DNA of 36,255 nucleotides from Phycisphaerales bacterium (GTDB taxonomy: Bacteria; Planctomycetota; Phycisphaerae; Phycisphaerales; UBA1924): NCBI GenBank assembly GCA_022843545.1, contig JALHNL010000023.1, positions 1 to 36,255 of the forward strand, written 5' to 3'. Under the pieces are notes generated by a model. The model saw only the letters and a list, made by a program, of their open reading frames with translations, made no database searches and was not told the origin of the DNA. The first letter of the stretch is position 1. Each line of letters begins with the position of its first letter. A program made the position numbers and the translations under genes. This document shows, piece by piece, positions 30,335-36,255 of this stretch.

Positions 30335-30909
30335 TTCTTATTGAACTGATTCATCACCTTCGTCAACCCCTGCGTCACGAAGACGTCCACCGCGTCGGCG
30401 GTCTGGTCGAGCGCGGGGGAGATGGTCTTGAGCTGCTCGTCGGTGAACCGGCCCAGCACCCAGTCCGCCGGGTCTTCGAATCCCGGCGGCGGGCCGTCGA
30501 TCCCGATGCGGAGGCGCGGGTAGACCGCCGTGCCCAGGGCGCGCTGGATGTCCGACAGCCCGTTGTGCCCGCCGGGCGAGCCCTCGGCCCGCACACGGAG
30601 GTGACCCAGGGGCAGGGCGTAGTCGTCGACGAGCACCAGCAGATCGGCTGCCGGGTCGAGCTTGAAGAAGTTCACCGCTTCCGAAACCGCCGAGCCCGAG
30701 CAGTTCATGAACCGCATGGGCTTGAGCAGCAGCGTGCGCTCGGAGCCGATCGTCACCTCGGTGCACTCACCGCTGAAGCGCTGGCGGGGCAGGCCCGCCG
30801 CGCCGCGGGCGTGGCGCGCGATCACCCGGTCGAGCGCGAGAAAGCCCGCGTTGTGGCGGGTGCGCTCGTACTGGGGACCGGGATTGCCAAGGCCGACGAT
30901 GAGCTTCAT
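30316..30909 (-). CDS. pth: Peptidyl-tRNA hydrolase
   Basis: Pth releases tRNA from prematurely dropped peptidyl-tRNA. The 197-residue product begins MKLIVGLGNPGPQYERTRHN, with the catalytic His in TRHNAGF, and has LLLKPMRFMNCSGSAV with the conserved Asn, LVLVDDYALPLGHLRVR with the catalytic Asp, and GSPGGHNGLSDIQRALGT. Length is typical. The start is fixed by the conserved N-terminus; the frame upstream to 30981 consists of a 7-bp repeat and is not coding. The last residues (KVEVKK) come from an 8-bp repeat. The gene lies downstream of a rplY terminator, so it probably has its own promoter. Confidence 0.96.
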   Translation of the reverse strand: MKLIVGLGNPGPQYERTRHNAGFLALDRVIARHARGAAGLPRQRFSGECTEVTIGSERTLLLKPMRFMNCSGSAVSEAVNFFKLDPAADLLVLVDDYALPLGHLRVRAEGSPGGHNGLSDIQRALGTAVYPRLRIGIDGPPPGFEDPADWVLGRFTDEQLKTISPALDQTADAVDVFVTQGLTKVMNQFNKKVEVKK

Positions 30910-30914
30910 GAGGA

Positions 30915-30970
30915 GGTGAGTGGTGCTGAGTGCGTGGTGAGTGGTGAGTGGTGCTGAGTGCCCAGTGCCT
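30915..30970. repeat. Intergenic 7-bp tandem repeat, about 8 units
   Basis: Eight heptamers in register: GGTGAGT, GGTGCTG, AGTGCGT, GGTGAGT, GGTGAGT, GGTGCTG, AGTGCCC, AGTGCCT. The array begins 6 bp upstream of the pth start and ends before the rplY terminator. It shares heptamers with the array at 2225-2266. Confidence 0.85.
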
Positions 30971-30982
30971 TCTTCTGCCAAA

Positions 30983-31012
30983 GAGCCCCGCGGGCTTTCG
31001 CTCGCGGGGTTC
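30983..31012 (-). terminator. Intrinsic terminator of rplY
   Basis: A stem of about 12 bp (GAGCCCCGCGGG at 30983-30994 with CTCGCGGGGTTC at 31001-31012, including G-U pairs) closes a 6-nt loop. On the minus strand it is followed by TTTGG, a short U-tract. It lies 17 bp after the rplY stop. Confidence 0.65.
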
Positions 31013-31029
31013 GGGTGTGTGAATGGAAC

Positions 31030-31773
31030 TTACTTCTTGGGAGCGGCGGCCTTGGCGTCCTTGGCCGGGGCCGCAGCGCCCTTGGCCGGGGCCTTGCCGT
31101 CGGCGGCGGCCGCGGCCTTCTCGGCACGCTCCTTCTCGCCGATGACCTCGGGGCCCGCCGGGGCTTCGCCCGCGACCGTCGTCGCCTCGGCGACCACGAT
31201 CTCCTTCTGCTCGACGATCTGCGCGACGATGGCGTGCGAGTCGGTGAGCAGCTTCATGTCCGCCGCGGGCAGCTTCACCTTGTCGGCGGTGATGGACTGG
31301 CCCATCTCGAGGTTGGAGATGTCGACGGTGATGGTCTCGGGCAGGTCGCGCACCTTGCACTCGATCATGATCTCGCTGGTGGGGTGGATCAGGATCGCGC
31401 CGGCGCTCTTGAGGCCCTTGGCCTCGCCGGTCAGGTCGATGTGCACGCGGGTCTTCACGCGCTCGTCCAGATCCACGCGCGAGAAGTCGGCGTGAACGAT
31501 CGCGGAGCCCAGATAGTCAAACTGCAGGTCCTTGAGCAGCACGAGCTGCATCTCGTCCTTGTTCTTCTCGCCCGGGAAGTCGAGGCGGAAGACCTTCTCG
31601 CCCGCCTTGATGTGCTCGATGGTTTCCTTGGCGTTGAAGTTCACCGGCACCGGGTCCTGCTTGTGGCCGTACAGGATGCCGGGCAGCAGGCCCTTGGCGC
31701 GGTCGCGACTGGCGTAGCGCGAGCCCAGACGGTTGCGGGGATAGACCTGGAGGGAGGGGGCTTTCTCGTGCAT
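31030..31773 (-). CDS. rplY: Ribosomal protein bL25 (CTC/TL5 form)
   Basis: bL25 binds 5S rRNA in the large subunit. The 247-residue product is the long CTC form: the N-terminal 5S-binding domain (RLGSRYASRDRAKGLLPGIL, YGHKQDPVPV, LLKDLQFDYLGSAIVHADFS) is followed by the C-terminal beta domain (EIMIECKVRDLPETITVDIS, LEMGQSITADKVKLP). A tail of about 45 residues is rich in Ala, Lys and Glu and ends APKK. An AAGGAAG Shine-Dalgarno lies 7 nt before ATG 31773. It follows prs by 72 bp, with a 7-bp tandem repeat between them. Confidence 0.95.
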   Translation of the reverse strand: MHEKAPSLQVYPRNRLGSRYASRDRAKGLLPGILYGHKQDPVPVNFNAKETIEHIKAGEKVFRLDFPGEKNKDEMQLVLLKDLQFDYLGSAIVHADFSRVDLDERVKTRVHIDLTGEAKGLKSAGAILIHPTSEIMIECKVRDLPETITVDISNLEMGQSITADKVKLPAADMKLLTDSHAIVAQIVEQKEIVVAEATTVAGEAPAGPEVIGEKERAEKAAAAADGKAPAKGAAAPAKDAKAAAPKK

Positions 31774-31789
31774 GGGTGCTTCCTTAATA

Positions 31790-31817
31790 AGTGTTGTGTG
31801 CTGATTGATGAGTGCTG
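31790..31817. repeat. Intergenic 7-bp tandem repeat, four units
   Basis: Units AGTGTTG, TGTGCTG, ATTGATG and AGTGCTG are in register between prs and rplY. AGTGCTG resembles the heptamers before pth. The array ends 17 bp upstream of the rplY start and directly precedes its Shine-Dalgarno region. Confidence 0.65.
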
Positions 31818-31845
31818 AATACGGAGAAACAAACGACGGAACGTG

Positions 31846-32831
<986 letters not shown>

Positions 32832-32835
<4 letters not shown>

Positions 32836-33662
32836 CGGGTTCCCTTTGTGGCGGACGGGGTGGATGGGGCATGGCGGGAGCGATAGATCGCGTCCACCTC
32901 GGCGAGCTGCTCGGGCGTGTTGATGGAGAGCACGTCCTGGGGCGGTACGGCGTCGATCACCTCGACGCGCTGCCCGCCCGAGAGGAGCATGCTGGGCACG
33001 TCGGTGATGTAATATTCACCGCTGGACTCGTTGCGCTTCACGCGCTCGAGAGTTGAGAAGAGCGAGCCGAGTTCGAAGCAGTAGTACGAGGGGTTCACCT
33101 CGCGGATCATGAGCTGCTCGGGGGTGCACTCCTTGTGCTCCACGATGCGGCTCAGCCGGCCGGATGAGTCACGCACGATGCGCCCGTAGCCCGTGGGGTC
33201 GTCGATGACGCTGGTGGCCAGCGTGGCCTTGGCGCCCGACGAGCGGTGCAGGTCCAGCAGTTGGCGGAGCGTCGCGGCGCGGATCAGCGGGCCGTCGCCC
33301 GCGAGGACGAACACCGGGCGGGCTGAATGGGAGGGATCGCGAAGGTCGGCCGCGAAGTTGCCCTGCGCACTACGGACGGCGTGACCCGTGCCCAGTTGCT
33401 GCTCCTGTACGGCGAACTCCAGGCCCGCGGAGAAGGCGGGGCCCTGCGCCGCGATGAGGTCGCGGACCACTTCCTGCTTGTAGCCCACGACCAGCACGAT
33501 CTGCGTGCAGCCCGCCGCTCGGCACGCGTCCACCACCGCGCACACCATCGGTCGTCCGCCCACCGGGTGGACGACCTTGGGCAGGTCGGAGCGCATGCGC
33601 GTGCCCTTCCCGGCGGCGAGGATGATGGCGGCGGGGGCGGGTTGGGTGGTGGTGGGGGGCAT
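32832..33662 (-). CDS. GlmU-like nucleotidyltransferase lacking the acetyltransferase domain
   Basis: The 276-residue product has only the N-terminal uridylyltransferase domain of GlmU: PAAIILAAGKGTRMRSDLPK with VVHPVGGRPM (the nucleotide-binding signature), LVVGYKQEVVRDLI, VQEQQLGTGHAVRSAQ, VFVLAGDGPLI, and YGRIVRDSSGRLSRIVEHKE with EYYITDVPSM. Bifunctional GlmU is about 450 residues with a left-handed beta-helix acetyltransferase, absent here; the frame simply ends with TGA. It probably makes UDP-GlcNAc (or a related NDP-sugar) from UTP and the sugar phosphate, needing a separate acetyltransferase for GlcN-1-P. ATG 33662 was preferred over TTG 33677; no Shine-Dalgarno is visible. It is coupled to prs by a 4-bp overlap. 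Confidence 0.9.
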
Positions 33663-33723
33663 GGGTGGGGGTGTCAACGAAGGAAGTCAAAGAGAGAAGC
33701 CGGCGGGCTTCCATGAAAGAAAG

Positions 33724-33794
33724 CTGGGCGACTAGGATTCGAACCTAGACAAACAGAACCAAAATCTGCTGTGCTACCGTTACACCATCGCCCA
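33724..33794 (-). tRNA. tRNA-Gln (anticodon UUG)
   Basis: The 71-nt minus-strand sequence forms a full cloverleaf: acceptor TGGGCGA with TCGCCCA, a short D arm, an anticodon stem GCAGA/TCTGT around TTTTGGT (anticodon TTG), and T arm CTAGG-TTCGAAT-CCTAG, discriminator G. No CCA is encoded. It lies upstream of the glmU-like gene on the same strand. Confidence 0.95.
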
Positions 33795-34492
33795 GACGTT
33801 TTGCGAAGCGAGGTAGCGGGGCCAGACCGGCGAAAGATCCTCCAGCAAGGGGCCCGCGCCGAAGCGGGGCCCGACCCAGGAACGCGAACCAGTCGCGGTC
33901 CGGGGGGCTGGGCAAAGCCAGGTCCGAAGCCGCGGCGAGCCCGGGTCGCTTTGGTGAGTGGCCAAAGCCGCTCACGTCGTCGCCCGGGCGGGAGCTTGGA
34001 CTGGGTATCACCGCGATAACCCAACCCTTGGCCGCGCCTCGGCCCCTCGTGGGGCTTCCGTCACGGCCGGCTCCGGTTGTGAGGGCAAGTCTAGGCGGGG
34101 CGGCGGGCGGAGTCTGAGCAAGCGGCGGACGGTTCCATGATCAAGGCATGCCGGGCGGCGCAGGCGGGGTGCGGGGTCCTCAGTGTTTTGCCCGGGGTGC
34201 GAAGCGGCGAAGAGTTCTTGCCGCCCGGCGCGGGGTGCCGGAGCAACGCACACTCTGTTCGCAGCGCGGCGGCGAGCGTGCAAACCGGGGCGGTGCCCGC
34301 TACCCTCACCGCCCGAGGTTCGTCCTGCACGGAACTCTCGCCCCCGGCGGCACGTACCGAAAGGACGGGCTGTGAGCGGGGGTGAAGGTGGGGGTAGTGG
34401 GGTAGCGCCGGCAGGGCGGGGCGTCGGGTTGCGCGCACGCGAAGGCGTGCGGGTGTGATCGCTCGGGCCCGCTTTCACGGTAGGGAGTGCTC
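33795..34492. other. About 700 bp without a recognised gene between tRNA-Gln and pilM
   Basis: No frame here has convincing coding signal, a family match or a suitable start. Both strands show several short hairpins, for example GCTTTGG (33948-33954) with CCAAAGC (33962-33968), GGGT...ACCC around ATC/GAT near 34003-34022, and a GGGCCC-rich pair near 33847-33870. The right part (about 34375-34405) is rich in G runs that could form a quadruplex, and TACCCT occurs near 34299. It may hold the pilM promoter and a structured RNA, but I see none of the signatures of RNase P RNA, tmRNA or SRP RNA. Confidence 0.6.
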
Positions 34493-36255
34493 ATGGCGGC
34501 AAACGCATGCTGGGGTGTTGAGGTCGGGCAGAACGCCCTCAAGGCCATCAAGCTCGTCAAGACCAGCACCGGTGTCGAAGTCGCGGACTGGGCGGTGATC
34601 CCGCACAAGCGCGTGCTCTCGGCGCCCGAGACCGACGAGAAGGACGCCAAGCGCGTCGCGGTGGGCACGCTGGTGAGCCAGAAGGACCTGGCCAAGTCGG
34701 CGCTGGCCGCGTCGGTCGCGGGCAGCCAGGCCTTCGCCCGCTTCGCCAAGCTCCCCCCGGTGGAGCCCAAGAAGATCCCGGACATCGTGAAGTTCGAGGC
34801 GGTGCAGCAGATCCCCTTCCCCATCGAGGATGTGGAGTGGGACTACCAGACCTTCGTCTCTCCCGACGGCGCGGGGGGCGAGGACGTCGAGGTCGGCATC
34901 TTCGCGATGACCCGCGACCGCGTGCAGGAGAAGATCGACAAGTGGCAGGACGTGGGCCGCGTGCCCGACGTGCTCACGCTCTCCCCGCTCGCGGCGTACA
35001 ACGCGCTGGCGTACGACATGACCTTCACCGAGTCGATGCCCGGCACGGTCATCCTCGACATCGGCACCACCTCCACCGACCTGGTGGTCGCTGAGGGCGG
35101 GCGGCTGTGGATCCGCACGTTCCCGATCGGCGGGCACCAGTTCACCGAGGCGCTGGCCACCGCCTTCAACCTGTCGTATCTCAAGGCCGAGAAGCTCAAG
35201 AAGGAAGCGGAGAACTCGTCCGCCGCCCGCCACGTGCTGCAGGCGATGCGTCCGGTGTTCGGCGACTTGGCCCAGGACGTTCAGCGCTCCATCGGCTACT
35301 ACACCTCGCTGCACAAAGACGCCAAGCTCACGCGGCTGGTGGGGCTGGGCAGCACCTGGCACCTGCCGGGCCTGCGCAAGTTCCTCAGCCAGCAGTTGTC
35401 CATGGAGGTGGTGAGGCTCGAGACGTTCCAGCGGGTGAAGCTCGACGACGCCGAGAAGAACACCGAGTTCCAAGCCGCGTCGGTGAATCTCGCCACCGCC
35501 TACGGGCTCGCGCTGCAGGGTCTGGGGATGCAGACCATCGACGCGAACCTGATGCCCATCTCCGCCACCCGGTCGGCGGTGTGGGGGCAGAAGACCAAGT
35601 ACTTCGTGATGGCCGCGTCGCTGCTGTTCGTCGCGGGCGGGGCCAGCTTCATCCGCCCGTTCATCGATTCGCAGGCCGTGGCCGGCGCGGTGCGGCCCTC
35701 CGCCGCCATCGACGGCGTGAAGCGCGAGGCGCAGGAACTCAAGGCCAAGTGGACGGAGGCCGAGGGCCAGGACAAGCCCGACCCGCGCTCGAGCGTGGCG
35801 ATGGACCTGCTCCAGAACCGCGACCTGTACGGCTACCTGCTGGACGACCTGGGCCAGGTGATGGCGACAGCCGACGGCGCGCTCAAGACGCCCGCCGACG
35901 AGCCCGCCCGGGTTGCCCTGCTGAGCTGGAAGCCGGCGTTCAGGCCGCCCGCCGGCGCCGCCGCTGACCCCGCCGCCGCCCCGGCCGGCGGGACCGACGC
36001 GTTCGCGGATCGGGCGCGGGTCGCTCAGGAACTGCAGATTCGCGTGGCCCTGCCCGAGGCCGAGGCCGACCGGTTCATCAACACCACCGTGCAGAAGTGG
36101 CTGGTGGACAACGACAAGCGCACCGGCCGCCCGTACTTCCTGGATCGCGCGTCGATCAAGATCGTCTCGCTGGGCCAGCAGACCATCGACGCGGCCGGGG
36201 CGCTGGGCGCCGCGACGGGCGGATCGCCCCGCACGCCGGGCGAGACCGCGCGGCC
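34493..36255 (+). CDS. pilM: PilM-like type IV pilus assembly protein with a membrane extension (partial, cut by window edge)
   Basis: At least 587 residues are visible. The N-terminal about 355 residues are an actin-like PilM domain: CWGVEVGQNALKAIKLVKTS, FARFAKLPPVEPKKIPDIV, FEAVQQIPFPIEDVEWDYQ, VGIFAMTRDRVQEKI, VILDIGTTSTDLVVAEGG (phosphate-binding loop) and FPIGGHQFTEALA. PilM is cytoplasmic, binds ATP and recruits PilN/PilO in the inner-membrane alignment complex. Normal PilM is about 350 residues. Here a membrane helix follows (about residues 370-388, YFVMAASLLFVAGGASFI) and then a helical, charged region, an arrangement like that of PilN, so this may be a PilM-PilN-type fusion. A GGGAG motif 5 nt before ATG 34493 sets the start. 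The C-terminus lies outside the window. Confidence 0.85.
   Translation, partial: MAANACWGVEVGQNALKAIKLVKTSTGVEVADWAVIPHKRVLSAPETDEKDAKRVAVGTLVSQKDLAKSALAASVAGSQAFARFAKLPPVEPKKIPDIVKFEAVQQIPFPIEDVEWDYQTFVSPDGAGGEDVEVGIFAMTRDRVQEKIDKWQDVGRVPDVLTLSPLAAYNALAYDMTFTESMPGTVILDIGTTSTDLVVAEGGRLWIRTFPIGGHQFTEALATAFNLSYLKAEKLKKEAENSSAARHVLQAMRPVFGDLAQDVQRSIGYYTSLHKDAKLTRLVGLGSTWHLPGLRKFLSQQLSMEVVRLETFQRVKLDDAEKNTEFQAASVNLATAYGLALQGLGMQTIDANLMPISATRSAVWGQKTKYFVMAASLLFVAGGASFIRPFIDSQAVAGAVRPSAAIDGVKREAQELKAKWTEAEGQDKPDPRSSVAMDLLQNRDLYGYLLDDLGQVMATADGALKTPADEPARVALLSWKPAFRPPAGAAADPAAAPAGGTDAFADRARVAQELQIRVALPEAEADRFINTTVQKWLVDNDKRTGRPYFLDRASIKIVSLGQQTIDAAGALGAATGGSPRTPGETAR

Noticed and set aside
34137-34385. 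Small ORF in the gap before pilM as a possible gene
   Set aside because: Mixed composition, three frames of similar length open at once, no initiation signal and no family resemblance.
33795-34492. RNase P RNA, tmRNA or SRP RNA in the gap next to tRNA-Gln
   Set aside because: I looked for GAGGAAAGTCCGG/ACAGAA-type blocks, tmRNA ends and the SRP tetraloop helix on both strands and found none.

Overview
This is a GC-rich (about two thirds or more G+C), gene-dense chromosomal window from a free-living bacterium. I infer a Planctomycetota member, probably class Phycisphaerae. The grounds are a secreted protein ending in a PTPGAW...RRR PEP-CTERM-like sorting signal, a PilM protein with a long membrane extension, a plant-type S9D glutamyl-peptidase homologue, very high third-position GC, and many start codons that sit directly behind a -10-like box without a Shine-Dalgarno. 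No phage, IS element, CRISPR array or rRNA was seen. The taxonomic call is inference, not a database result.

Layout. 1-1042 (minus): two overlapping membrane-anchored genes, one DUF4230-like. 1209-2550 (plus): HIT hydrolase, DinB-fold protein, small membrane protein. 2554-7938 (minus): PEP-CTERM protein, polA, a low-GC unknown gene and prmC. 8136-9071 (minus) is a MoxR ATPase, divergent from a transaldolase (9203). 9903-13190 (plus): rbfA, a degenerate HhH-GPD-like protein, yebC and trpS. 13215-14714 (minus): ArnT-like glycosyltransferase. 14803-16353 (plus): rarA, carrying an unusual nested gene. 16347-18107 (minus): gamma-glutamyltransferase. 18241: tRNA-Arg(UCU). 18426-22698 (plus): sdhC-sdhA-[nucleotidyltransferase-like]-sdhB. 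22803-29145 (plus): S9D peptidase, serine beta-lactamase-family protein, cytochrome c/PQQ sugar dehydrogenase fusion, CDF transporter. 29166-33662 (minus): glmU-like, prs, rplY, pth, rpsF, ssb, the familiar translation/nucleotide cluster. 33724: tRNA-Gln(UUG). 33795-34492: unassigned non-coding stretch. 34493 to the end: pilM-like gene running off the window.

Most genes are housekeeping: replication and repair (polA, ssb, rarA), translation (prmC, rbfA, trpS, rpsF, rplY, pth, two tRNAs), respiration (sdhCAB) and PRPP/UDP-sugar supply. The most interesting observations are (1) a 63-codon ORF with a strong Shine-Dalgarno lying entirely inside an in-frame, about 200-bp insertion in the rarA linker, where the codon signal belongs to the nested frame and not to rarA; (2) at least 13 genes with a TANNNT box ending 5-9 nt before the start codon, suggesting widespread leaderless transcription next to a second class of genes with clear Shine-Dalgarno sequences; (3) a nucleotidyltransferase-like gene translationally coupled between sdhA and sdhB; (4) several intergenic tandem repeats with strict 7- or 8-bp periods.
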